Source: Alphaproteobacteria bacterium (GTDB lineage: Bacteria > Pseudomonadota > Alphaproteobacteria > UBA828). Taken from it: a stretch of DNA of 20,817 nucleotides. A program made the position numbers and the translations under genes. Each line of letters begins with the position of its first letter. Position 1 is the first letter of the stretch. The stretch is from positions 1-20,817 of the forward strand of contig JAPYQV010000006.1 of assembly GCA_029937205.1 (NCBI GenBank). The letters are read 5' to 3'. Positions 1 through 7,096 of this stretch are shown piece by piece. The notes beneath the pieces were generated by a model that worked only from the letters and a program-made list of their open reading frames with translations, made no database searches and was not told where the DNA came from.

Positions 1-247
1 TGCCATCGCAAGCATCGGGCAACGCAGCCGGGGAGCTTGGGAAGCCGCCCTCTCGGGTCCCCAATTCCGGCTTCTCGATGCGTCGAGCGCTCTTGACGAT
101 GGCACCACATCGCCTGCGGGCGCTCTTCTGCCGAGAAACCGGGGTTGGGGATCGTATGGCTATCATAAGTTAGATATTATCTACTAAGCTCGGAGCCTGC
201 CGGCCAAGCACAATGGGATTCAGCAGCAGAACCCGAGGATGTGCCCC
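1..247. other. Lead-in without a recognisable gene
   Basis: No gene can be named here. Plus-strand frame 2 is open from base 2 to a TAA at 185-187, about 61 codons, ending in residues GSYGYHKLDIIY. It could be the tail of a gene that begins left of the window, but frame 3 is also open to about 172, and neither translation matches a family I recognise. The segment around 165-185 is AT-rich against a GC-rich background, which would suit a promoter for the downstream small gene. I could not find a convincing 35/10 pair there. Confidence 0.3.
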
Positions 248-622
248 ATGGACAAGAATTACGACGAAATGACCAGTGCTCTCTGGACCTACCTGGATGG
301 TCTTTATGAAGGCGATACGGAAAAACTCAGCAGTGTGTTTCATCCCGTGTGCCATCTTGTCTCCAATACCGGCGGCGAGTTTCTCGATTGGTCGCGTGAA
401 AAATGGTTCGAGATTGTGGACGGTCGCGCCTCGCCGGCGAGTCAAGGGTTGGCGCGCGCCGACCGCATCATCTCGATCGATATGTCGGATGAGACGACGG
501 CGATTGCCAAGCTCAATTGCGCCGTTCCGCCGCGCTATTTCACCGATTATCTGACCCTCCTGAAGCTCGATGGCCGCTGGCAGATCGTCGCCAAATCGTT
601 CCGCTTCGAGACGCGCGAATAG
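248..622 (+). CDS. SnoaL/NTF2-fold family protein (putative lumazine-binding type)
   Basis: This 124-residue protein looks like a member of the NTF2-like/SnoaL superfamily, specifically the small 'putative lumazine-binding' group. Visible hallmarks are an N-terminal helix with a YLDGLYEGD segment (helix then 'individual tasks' turn), a following SSVFHPVCHL strand, and a C-terminal beta pair ending DGRWQIVAKSF. These proteins form a cone-shaped pocket. Some are enzymes and many have no known ligand, so no reaction is assigned. The start at 248 is preferred over the in-frame ATG at 239 because a GAGG Shine-Dalgarno lies at 235-238, about 9 nt upstream of 248 and too close to 239. It is 33 bp upstream of tsaD on the same strand and could be cotranscribed with it, but the family gives no functional link to tRNA modification. 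Confidence 0.8.
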   Translation: MDKNYDEMTSALWTYLDGLYEGDTEKLSSVFHPVCHLVSNTGGEFLDWSREKWFEIVDGRASPASQGLARADRIISIDMSDETTAIAKLNCAVPPRYFTDYLTLLKLDGRWQIVAKSFRFETRE

Positions 623-655
623 AACGCGGGAAGAACGGGAAATCCGGCGCCGGCC

Positions 656-1732
656 ATGCTGGTCCTCGGTATTGAAACCAGTTGCGATGAAACGGCGGCG
701 GCGCTGGTCACGGATGAGCGTGAGATTCGCGCCAATGTGGTGCTGTCGCAGCTCGACGAGCATGCGCCTTACGGCGGCATCGTGCCGGAGATTGCGGCGC
801 GCAGCCATATCGAGCATCTCGACGGCCTGATTGCCCGCGCCATGCGGGACGCCGGCGCGGAATTCGGCGATCTTGACGGTGTGGCGGTGACCGCCGGCCC
901 CGGCCTGATCGGCGCCGTCATGGTCGGCCTAATGACCGGCAAGGCGGTGGCCGGCGTGCACGATCTGCCGTTCGCCGCCGTCAATCATCTCGAGGGTCAT
1001 GCCCTGAGCGCGCGCCTGAGCGATGCGGATTTGCAGTTTCCCTATCTCTTGCTGTTGGTCTCGGGCGGCCATTGCCAGCTTTTGATCGTCGAGGGCGTGG
1101 CACGCTACCGGCGCCTCGGCACCACAATTGACGATGCGGCGGGCGAAGCGTTCGACAAGGCGGCCAAGCTCCTTGAGCTCGGTTATCCGGGCGGACCGGC
1201 GATTGAGCGCGCGGCTGAGGACGGCGATGGCACGCGATTCAAACTGCCGCGCCCGCTCAAAGGCCGGGCCGGTTGCGATTTCTCTTTCTCCGGCCTGAAG
1301 ACCGCGCTGTTGCATAAAGTGCGCGATCTTGAGCGTGGTCTCGACGATGGCCTGCGCGCCGATCTCGCCGCATCCTTCCAGCAAGCGGTGGCGGATGTGG
1401 TGATCGACCGTTGTCAAAACGCGATCCACACCTTTCAGGAGGCCCATCCGGAGGGACAATTTCTTGTCGCCGGCGGTGGTGTGGTGGCGAACAGCCTGCT
1501 GCGCGCGCGGCTGAAGACCCTGGCCGAAAAAAACAGCCTTTCCCTGGCCTTGCCGCCGCTCGCACTCTGCACCGACAATGCGGCGATGATCGCCTGGGCC
1601 GGAATCGAGCGTTTGAGCCTGGGTCTGCAAGATGAGCTCAACGCCATCCCGCGTGCGCGCTGGCCGCTCGACAGCAACGCCGCGCCACCGCCTGGCGCCG
1701 GAAGACCGGGAAAACTCGGACCGAAGGCGTAA
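656..1732 (+). CDS. tsaD: tRNA N6-adenosine threonylcarbamoyltransferase TsaD
   Basis: This is the Kae1/TsaD (formerly Gcp) catalytic subunit. It transfers the threonylcarbamoyl group from threonylcarbamoyl-AMP to A37 of ANN-decoding tRNAs, working with TsaB, TsaE and TsaC in the cytoplasm. The 358 residues start with the family's N-terminal ASKHA motif MLVLGIETSCDETAAALV. The iron-binding signature NHLEGH gives His111 and His115, the same positions as in well-studied homologues. SGGHCQL, GEAFDKAAKLL and the C-terminal CTDNAAMIAWAG motif are also present, so the protein appears complete and active. Many alphaproteobacteria have hemC and gpsA beside this gene. Neither is seen here: an NTF2-fold gene lies upstream and a convergent XRE regulator downstream, so the usual neighbourhood has been rearranged. 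Confidence 0.97.
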   Translation: MLVLGIETSCDETAAALVTDEREIRANVVLSQLDEHAPYGGIVPEIAARSHIEHLDGLIARAMRDAGAEFGDLDGVAVTAGPGLIGAVMVGLMTGKAVAGVHDLPFAAVNHLEGHALSARLSDADLQFPYLLLLVSGGHCQLLIVEGVARYRRLGTTIDDAAGEAFDKAAKLLELGYPGGPAIERAAEDGDGTRFKLPRPLKGRAGCDFSFSGLKTALLHKVRDLERGLDDGLRADLAASFQQAVADVVIDRCQNAIHTFQEAHPEGQFLVAGGGVVANSLLRARLKTLAEKNSLSLALPPLALCTDNAAMIAWAGIERLSLGLQDELNAIPRARWPLDSNAAPPPGAGRPGKLGPKA

Positions 1733-1863
1733 CCGACGCCAAACAATAAAGTAACCTGTCGCCTTTATGATACTTCCGGAATGCGTTCAGTCTTCGGGCA
1801 AGCGCGCCCAAGCCGAGGTCACGGATGTGGCCGCCCGGCGCTTGAGGGACAACCAAATAAAAC

Positions 1864-2544
1864 TTAAGGGCGCTCGGTGGAGTGGACGATGACGCAGACG
1901 AAACGGATCGGCGTTTCGACGAGATTCTCTGGACCGTGCGCTGCCTCGGCATCAAAAAAGAGCGAATCACCCGGCCCCATGACGTAGGTGGCGCCGCCAT
2001 GGTGATAGTCCATGCGGCCCTCCAGCACATAGAGGAATTCCGTACCGGCATGCTCGAAGGCAGGAAACACTTCCGACTTGTCGGTCAGCGTGATGACGAA
2101 GGGTTCCATGGTGATCTCTTCATCGAGCGAATGGCCGAGCACGCGGTATTCATGGCCGGCACGTGTGCCGCGGCGCTGAATTTTAAGCCCGCCGCCGGCG
2201 GACACGAACGTTGCATCGCGGCGCTCCTCGAATTTCCGCATCAAAGCGGTGACCGAAACATTGAGCGCCGAAGCGAGGGATTGCAGCGTCGTCAGGGACG
2301 GCGACGTGTGGCCGTTTTCGATCTTGGAGAGCATACCGGAGGAGAGGCCAGCCAATTCGGCAAGCTCGGTGACGGTCATATCATGCTTGCGGCGCAATTG
2401 ACGGACTTCGCGCCCGATGCACATTTCAAGCCGATTGGCCCACTTGTCACGCTCCGTCTCCGTTGTAAATTCGGCGACTTTGCCACTGCCCTGCTGTTCA
2501 AACATATCCCGACTTTCGCTTACGGCAATATTCCGTCGCTTCAT
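1864..2544 (-). CDS. XRE family transcriptional regulator with C-terminal cupin domain
   Basis: This 226-residue DNA-binding protein has an XRE helix-turn-helix at about residues 44-102 (REVRQLRRKHDMTVTELAEL, then LSSGMLSKIENGHTSPSL). A small-ligand-sensing cupin follows at about 150-222 (EHAGTEFLYVLEG, then MGPGDSLFFDAEAAHG), with His165, Glu169 and His203 as likely metal or ligand residues. The layout is that of PuuR-type regulators, which usually control amine or amino-acid metabolism. It is divergent from mgsABC across a 179-bp AT-rich region holding palindromes, so it is the likely repressor or activator of that operon and perhaps of itself. This is inferred from position and not proven by sequence. 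The start at 2544 has a weak AGGT-type ribosome site; an in-frame ATG at 2505 (MFEQQGSG) is an alternative that keeps both domains. Confidence 0.9.
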   Translation of the reverse strand: MKRRNIAVSESRDMFEQQGSGKVAEFTTETERDKWANRLEMCIGREVRQLRRKHDMTVTELAELAGLSSGMLSKIENGHTSPSLTTLQSLASALNVSVTALMRKFEERRDATFVSAGGGLKIQRRGTRAGHEYRVLGHSLDEEITMEPFVITLTDKSEVFPAFEHAGTEFLYVLEGRMDYHHGGATYVMGPGDSLFFDAEAAHGPENLVETPIRFVCVIVHSTERP

Positions 2545-2555
2545 ACTACCTAAAC

Positions 2556-2569
2556 CAACCTACAACCTA
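2556..2569. repeat. 7-bp tandem direct repeat in regulator leader
   Basis: CAACCTA occurs twice with no gap (TAGGTTG twice when read on the regulator's strand). It lies 12 bp upstream of the regulator start codon, next to its ribosome-binding region. It may be chance in a short AT-rich leader. The TAGGTT-like core also appears in the duplicated leader element of the nucleoside operon at 19717-19762. Confidence 0.4.
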
Positions 2570-2597
2570 GGCAAATATTTCAGCAAAATAAATACGG

Positions 2598-2610
2598 GTG
2601 AATTATTCAC
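2598..2610. promoter_or_regulatory. Perfect palindrome GTGAAT-T-ATTCAC in divergent promoter region
   Basis: The 13-bp sequence has perfect 6-nt arms around a single T. It sits about 54 bp upstream of the regulator start codon and 45 bp (centre to centre) from the second palindrome at 2643-2655. The geometry of 6-nt arms and one central base is the same as that second palindrome, although the sequence differs. It could be an operator for the divergent XRE-cupin regulator or a site for another factor. The base sequence is certain, the function is inferred. Confidence 0.45.
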
Positions 2611-2635
2611 TTAAGGAAAATTTTATTCATTTCAG

Positions 2636-2664
2636 TTGATATTTCCTGTCAGGAATGTTATATT
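2636..2664 (+). promoter_or_regulatory. Sigma70-like promoter of the mgsABC operon
   Basis: TTGATA at 2636-2641 is separated by exactly 17 nt from TATATT at 2659-2664. Each hexamer matches the sigma70 consensus at five of six positions. An extended-10 TGT lies directly upstream of TATATT. Transcription would start near 2671, leaving a leader of about 53 nt before mgsA. The surroundings are strikingly AT-rich compared with the coding DNA on both sides. Confidence 0.7.
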
Positions 2665-2666
2665 CC
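2643..2666. promoter_or_regulatory. Candidate operator inside the mgs promoter spacer
   Basis: TTCCTG-T-CAGGAA (2643-2655) is a perfect 6-1-6 inverted repeat lying wholly within the 17-nt spacer. A second, overlapping inverted repeat, GGAAT-5 nt-ATTCC (2652-2666), runs across the 10 element. A protein bound here would block RNA polymerase, so a repressor site is the natural reading. The divergent XRE-cupin protein is the likely ligand. Confidence 0.6.
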
Positions 2667-2723
2667 TCACGTTAGTTAGAATTCGCGTCAAAATTTCTCA
2701 AAAATTCTGTGGAGCAAGCGTTT

Positions 2724-3641
2724 ATGTGCGGAATCGTCGGCCTGTTTCTCAAAACTCCTAAATTCGAAAATTCGCTCGGCCGTTTACTCACGCCGATGTT
2801 GGTGGAAATGACCGAGCGCGGCCCCGACAGCGCCGGATTCGCCCTTTACGGGCCCGAGCCGCCGCAAAATCGTATCAAAGTTACGTTGAGTAGCGCTGGT
2901 GCCGCGTGTGACTGGCCGGCCCTGGCGGAGGATTTTGAGCAAACCCTGGAAACGGAGGTCGAATATTTCGTCCGCGCCAACCATGCGGTCTTCATATTAC
3001 CGGCGCAAGAAGCGCGCATCCGCGAATGCGTGGCGAGCCGCCATCCCGACCTGCATATCACCGCCATCGGCAACCGTCTTGAAATATATAAAGAGACCGG
3101 CTTGCCGGCGGATGTGGCGGCACGCTTCGGCCTCTATGAAATGATCGGTAGCCACGCCATCGGCCACACCCGCATGGCGACGGAAAGCGGTATATCGGGC
3201 AAACACTCCCACCCGTTCTGTGCGGCACGGGATTTCAGTCTGGTGCATAACGGCTCGCTCTCCAATCATAATGGCGTGCGCGACAGGCTGCGTCACTCGG
3301 GGGTGACATTCGACAGTGACAATGACACCGAAGTCGCGGCCAAATTTATCGCCCATCGGCTGACACTTGGCCGTTCGCTGAATGACGCGCTGCAGGATTC
3401 ACTATCGGTGCTGGATGGCTTCTACACGTTCGCTGTCGGCAGTGCCGATGGCTTTGCTGTGCTGCGCGATTCGATCGCCGCCAAGCCGGCGGTCCTCGGC
3501 GAAACCGAGGATTGGGTGGCCATGGCGTCGGAATACCGCGCGCTGGCGACCTTGCCCGGCATTGAAAAAGCACGCCTGTGGGAGCCCAAGCCGGCCACCG
3601 TCTATAGCTGGTCGCACGACCGGATGGCACAGGCAGCATGA
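2724..3641 (+). CDS. mgsA: N-methylglutamate synthase subunit A (class II glutamine amidotransferase)
   Basis: This 305-residue protein is a class II (Ntn-type) glutamine amidotransferase. In the N-methylglutamate pathway MgsA pairs with MgsB and MgsC, which resemble the domains of glutamate synthase split into three proteins. Rhizobial homologues are named GlxB. The start at 2724 is chosen so that Cys2 (MCGIVGLF) becomes the N-terminal nucleophile after Met removal. GGAG at 2711-2714 is well placed, while an upstream in-frame GTG at 2709 would bury the cysteine. Other active-site motifs are present: GHTRMAT (Arg150), HNGSLSN (175-181) and SDNDTEV (from 198). It is first in the operon, 10 nt before mgsB, and its promoter carries an internal palindrome. 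A generic amidotransferase role is certain; the exact pathway rests on the neighbours. Confidence 0.88.
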   Translation: MCGIVGLFLKTPKFENSLGRLLTPMLVEMTERGPDSAGFALYGPEPPQNRIKVTLSSAGAACDWPALAEDFEQTLETEVEYFVRANHAVFILPAQEARIRECVASRHPDLHITAIGNRLEIYKETGLPADVAARFGLYEMIGSHAIGHTRMATESGISGKHSHPFCAARDFSLVHNGSLSNHNGVRDRLRHSGVTFDSDNDTEVAAKFIAHRLTLGRSLNDALQDSLSVLDGFYTFAVGSADGFAVLRDSIAAKPAVLGETEDWVAMASEYRALATLPGIEKARLWEPKPATVYSWSHDRMAQAA

Positions 3642-3651
3642 GGACCGCGGC

Positions 3652-4332
3652 ATGAAGACCATCGATCTCGATATCTCGAGCGTGCGCGAGCTCAACGCTT
3701 GCCTGCATGATCATGGCGCAGACATGCCGGACGAATGGCGGGTCCTGCATCCGCACGGCAAACATGCCCTCGCGGTCGGCCTCCAGGCGGCGCACAAGGT
3801 GTCGATCGAGGGCCACGCCGGTTATTATTGCGGCGGCATGAACAAGGCGGCCGAGATCACTGTCAAAGGCCAATGCGGCAAGGGCCTCGGCGAAAATATC
3901 ATGTCGGGGGTTATCCGCGTCGAAGGCAATGCGGCGGAAGCGGTCGGTGCCTCAGGCCATGGCGGCATGATTGTCGTTGAAGGCGACGCATCGTCGCGCT
4001 GCGGCATTTCCATGAAAGGCGTCGATATCGTCGTCCAGGGCTCGGTTGGCCACATGAGCGGCTTCATGGCCCAGGCCGGCAATCTGGTGGTTTGCGGTGA
4101 CGCCGATGATGATCTTGGTGATTCGATCTACGAGGCTCGCATATACGTTCGTGGCAAAACTGGCGCGCTCGGCGCCGATTGCGTTGAAAAGGAAATGACA
4201 CCGGAACATCTGGAGACGCTTGCCGGGCTTCTCAAACAGGCCGGCATGGCATGCGGCCCGGACGGCTTCCGGCGCTATGGCTCGGCCCGCAAACTCTACA
4301 ATTTTGATATCGACAATGCTGAAAACTATTGA
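3652..4332 (+). CDS. mgsB: N-methylglutamate synthase subunit B (GltB C-terminal beta-helix domain)
   Basis: This 226-residue protein corresponds to the GXGXG right-handed beta-helix domain that closes glutamate synthase large subunits. It has a ladder of glycine-rich turns: GHAGYYCGGMNKA, GQCGKGLGENIMSG, GASGHGGMIVVEGDAS, MKGVDIVVQGSVGHMSG and GKTGALGADC. The domain has no catalytic residue of its own and probably braces the MgsA and MgsC active sites so that the amine can pass between them. Homologues are called GlxC in rhizobia. The ATG at 3652 is chosen because the ladder follows directly; the reading frame is open further upstream only as overlap with mgsA. Its last 17 nt overlap the start of mgsC, which suggests translational coupling. 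Confidence 0.87.
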   Translation: MKTIDLDISSVRELNACLHDHGADMPDEWRVLHPHGKHALAVGLQAAHKVSIEGHAGYYCGGMNKAAEITVKGQCGKGLGENIMSGVIRVEGNAAEAVGASGHGGMIVVEGDASSRCGISMKGVDIVVQGSVGHMSGFMAQAGNLVVCGDADDDLGDSIYEARIYVRGKTGALGADCVEKEMTPEHLETLAGLLKQAGMACGPDGFRRYGSARKLYNFDIDNAENY

Positions 4333-5662
4333 ACACAACGCCGGGATCGCCGGCATAGATGAGCGACAACTGGAAGAATCCCATACCTTTCCACGCGGCG
4401 TCATCGCTGAAATTCAGCGCATGGCCGATGAGGGCATCTATGCCATTCGCGGCTTCGGCGCCAAACGGCAGTTGCCGACCTTCGACGATCTGCTGTTCCT
4501 CGGCGCCTCGGCCTCGCGCTATCCGCTTGAGGGTTACCGCGAGCGCTGCGAGACCGGCGTCACCCTCGGCACACGCTACGCCAAAAAACCAATCGAGCTA
4601 AAAATTCCAATCACGATTGCCGGCATGAGTTTTGGTGCGCTCGGCGCCCACGCCAAAGAAGCGCTTGGCCTGGGTGCGACAGCCGCCGGCACCAGCACCA
4701 CCACCGGTGATGGCGGCATGACACCGGAAGAGCGTGAATCCTCAAAGACCCTGATCTATCAGGTTCTGCCGTCGCGTTATGGCATGAACCCGGACGATCT
4801 CCGGCGCGTCGACGGCATCGAGATCGTCATCGGCCAGGGCGCCAAGCCGGGCGGCGGCGGCATGCTGCTCGGGCAGAAGATCAATGAGCGCGTCGCCGGC
4901 ATGCGGCAATTGCCGCAAGGCATCGATCAGCGCAGCGCCTGCCGCCATCCCGATTGGACCGGGCCGGACGATCTCGCCATCAAAATCCAGGAAATCCGCG
5001 AAGTGACCGATTGGCAGCAGCCGATCTATTGCAAGATCGGCGCCACCCGGCCGCAATTTGACGTGCCGCTTTGCGTCAAGGCGGGCGCTGATGTGATCGT
5101 GCTCGACGGCATGCAGGGTGGCACCGCGGCGACCCAGGATGTCTTTATCGAGCATGTTGGCATCCCCACCATGCCGGCCATCCGCCAGGCGGTGGAAGCC
5201 CTGAAGGACATGAATATGCACCGCGAAGTGCAACTGATTGTCTCGGGCGGCATCCGCTCCGGCGCCGATGTGGCCAAGGCCCTGGCCATGGGCGCTGACG
5301 CGGTCTCTATCGGCGTCGGCGCGATGATCGCGCTCGGTTGTAACAAGCCGGTGTTTGAAGACGATTACGCGGCGCTGGGGACGGCGCCGGGCTTCTGCCA
5401 TCATTGCCACACCGGCGCCTGTCCGGTCGGCATCGCGACGCAAAACCCGGAACTTGAAGCGCGCCTCGAGCCCGCGCGCGGTGGCCGCTTGGTGAAAAAT
5501 TATCTCTCTGCCCTGGTGCTCGAGCTGCAAACCATCGCGCGCGCCAATGGCAAATCGCACATCCACAATCTCGAACCCGAGGACATGGTGGCACTGACCA
5601 TTGAGGCGGCGGCAATGGCTGGTGTCCCGCTCGCCGGAACCGACTGGATTCCGGGTAAATAG
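4316..5662 (+). CDS. mgsC: N-methylglutamate synthase subunit C (glutamate synthase-like FMN/Fe-S protein)
   Basis: This 448-residue protein matches the FMN-binding synthase domain of GltB. It should carry out the redox step that moves the amine from gamma-glutamylmethylamide to 2-oxoglutarate, giving N-methylglutamate. Visible hallmarks: ITIAGMSFGALGAHAKEAL (about 100-117), TSTTTGDGGM (126-135), GQGAKPGGGGMLLGQK (173-188), VLDGMQGGTAATQ (262-274), and a likely [3Fe-4S] ligand set at Cys361, Cys364 and Cys369 in GFCHHCHTGACPVGIATQ. No separate electron-donor subunit is encoded beside it. The start at 4316 gives the family's usual length and overlaps mgsB by 17 nt. Rhizobial homologues are GlxD. 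An archaeal-type stand-alone glutamate synthase is a less likely alternative given mgsA, mgsB and gmaS. Confidence 0.88.
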   Translation: MLKTIEHNAGIAGIDERQLEESHTFPRGVIAEIQRMADEGIYAIRGFGAKRQLPTFDDLLFLGASASRYPLEGYRERCETGVTLGTRYAKKPIELKIPITIAGMSFGALGAHAKEALGLGATAAGTSTTTGDGGMTPEERESSKTLIYQVLPSRYGMNPDDLRRVDGIEIVIGQGAKPGGGGMLLGQKINERVAGMRQLPQGIDQRSACRHPDWTGPDDLAIKIQEIREVTDWQQPIYCKIGATRPQFDVPLCVKAGADVIVLDGMQGGTAATQDVFIEHVGIPTMPAIRQAVEALKDMNMHREVQLIVSGGIRSGADVAKALAMGADAVSIGVGAMIALGCNKPVFEDDYAALGTAPGFCHHCHTGACPVGIATQNPELEARLEPARGGRLVKNYLSALVLELQTIARANGKSHIHNLEPEDMVALTIEAAAMAGVPLAGTDWIPGK

Positions 5663-5700
5663 AAAGAGCGGGAACTGACTGGATTCCAGGAAAATAATAG
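5636..5700 (+). repeat. Imperfect tandem duplication of the mgsC 3' end
   Basis: The segment 5636-5662, which encodes the last residues and stop of mgsC, is echoed at 5671-5700. The cores differ at one base in the first 16-17 and then diverge by small changes near the stop. The period is about 35 bp. The second copy sits in the mgsC-gmaS gap and also contains TTCC-A-GGAA (5684-5692). It most likely arose by a local slip or duplication; a regulatory role is possible but unsupported. Confidence 0.7.
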
Positions 5701-5788
5701 CTATTGTGGGGCGCGCGCGGGGGTGCGTTATGCATTTACCCGTGCGCATGTAAGACAATCCCAATAGCAATCGAAACAGGGTGACGAC

Positions 5789-7096
5789 ATGGCCGCAGAC
5801 CTGGCGAAAATCGCCAAGCAGCAGAAACTTGAATATTTTCTCATCAGTTTTGTCGATTATTTCGGCAATTTGCGCGCCAAGCTGGTGCCGGCCTCGGCCA
5901 TCGGCGGCATGCAGAAGAACGGCGCCGGTTTTGCCGCCTTTGCCGCCTGGCTCGACAGCACGCCGGCCGATCCGGACATGCTGGTCATTCCCGATGCCGA
6001 CAGCCTCGTCATTCTGCCGTGGAAAAAGGAAGTCGGCTGGCTCGCCGGCGATTGCTGGATGGACGGCGCCCCGATGGCGGATACGCCGCGCATCATGCTC
6101 AAGCACCAACTCGCCAAGGCGACCAAAAAAGGCTACCGCATGAAGACCGGCGTCGAGGCCGAGTTTTTCCTGCTCAGCCCGGACGGTACGGAATTGTCCG
6201 ATCCGCTCGATATTCAGGGTAAGCCCTGTTACGACCAATCCGCGCTGATGCGGCGCTACGACGTCATCACCGAGATTTGCGACGGCATGATGGCGCTCGG
6301 CTGGGGGCCCTATCAAAACGACCATGAAGACGCCAATGGCCAGTTCGAGATGAACTGGGATTATGACGATGCGCTGAAGACCGCCGACCGCCATGTGTTC
6401 TTCAAATTCATGGCCCGGACGATTGCCGAGAACAACGGCATGCGCGCCACCTTCATGCCCAAGCCGTTCGCCAATCTGACCGGCAATGGCTGCCATGCCC
6501 ATGTCTCCATTTGGGACAAGACGGGCAAGAAAAACCTGTTCCATGATCGCAAGGGCGAACTCGGCCTGTCCAAGATCGCCTATCAATTCCTTGCCGGCGT
6601 GCTGCATTCCGCCGACGCCATGTGCTCGATCTGGAATCCGACCGTCAACAGCTATAAGCGCATCAATGCGCCGGTTACCTCATCCGGCGCCACCTGGTCG
6701 CCCAACTCCATTGCTTACGGCGGCAACAACCGCTCGACCATGGTGCGCATTCCCGATGAGGGGCGCATCGAACTTCGCCTGATGGACGGCGCCGCCAATC
6801 CCTATCTGTTGCAGGCCGGTATTCTGGTCGCCGGCCTCGACGGCATCGCCAACAAGCGCGATCCCGGCAAGCGCATCGATCTCAATCTCTACAGCGAGGG
6901 CCACAAGGTCAAAGGCCTGCGTAAACTGCCGCTCAATCTGCTCGACGCCATTCGCCTGACGGAAAAAAACAAAGTTCTACGCGCCGGTTTCGGTGATTCC
7001 TTTATCTCGAGCTATGTGAAGCTGAAAAACCGCCAGTGGAACGACTATGCCGGCTCGCTCTCACAATGGGAGCGCGACAACACGCTGGACTGTTAG
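5789..7096 (+). CDS. gmaS: Gamma-glutamylmethylamide synthetase / type III glutamine synthetase-like ligase
   Basis: This 435-residue glutamine synthetase fold protein would join glutamate and methylamine with ATP to make gamma-glutamylmethylamide, the substrate of MgsABC. Many databases label the family 'type III glutamate-ammonia ligase' or GlnT. Metal and substrate motifs are intact: GVEAEFFL (Glu123, Glu125), NDHEDANGQFEMNW (Glu180, Glu187), GNGCHAHVS (232-240), NNRSTMVRIP and RIELRLMDGAANPYL. It follows mgsC by 126 bp, a gap larger than in the rest of the operon, so it may have its own promoter. A weak AGGGTGA ribosome site precedes the ATG. The assignment to methylamine and not ammonia is by context with mgsABC. 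Its stop codon overlaps the stop of the convergent TrpF-like gene. Confidence 0.85.
   Translation: MAADLAKIAKQQKLEYFLISFVDYFGNLRAKLVPASAIGGMQKNGAGFAAFAAWLDSTPADPDMLVIPDADSLVILPWKKEVGWLAGDCWMDGAPMADTPRIMLKHQLAKATKKGYRMKTGVEAEFFLLSPDGTELSDPLDIQGKPCYDQSALMRRYDVITEICDGMMALGWGPYQNDHEDANGQFEMNWDYDDALKTADRHVFFKFMARTIAENNGMRATFMPKPFANLTGNGCHAHVSIWDKTGKKNLFHDRKGELGLSKIAYQFLAGVLHSADAMCSIWNPTVNSYKRINAPVTSSGATWSPNSIAYGGNNRSTMVRIPDEGRIELRLMDGAANPYLLQAGILVAGLDGIANKRDPGKRIDLNLYSEGHKVKGLRKLPLNLLDAIRLTEKNKVLRAGFGDSFISSYVKLKNRQWNDYAGSLSQWERDNTLDC

Noticed and set aside
170..817. A 215-codon minus-strand frame covering the NTF2-fold gene and the start of tsaD
   Set aside because: It overlaps two plausible plus-strand genes and has no recognisable motif.
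1799..1844. Inverted repeat CAAGCGC/GCGCTTG between tsaD and the convergent regulator, considered as a two-way terminator
   Set aside because: The loop is about 32 nt and no T-run follows on either strand, so an intrinsic terminator is not supported.
4742..6607. A 621-codon open frame on the minus strand opposite mgsC and gmaS
   Set aside because: It lies antisense to two strongly recognised genes, runs through their spacer, and its translation shows no family motif. GC-rich codon use on the real strand leaves few stops in this frame.
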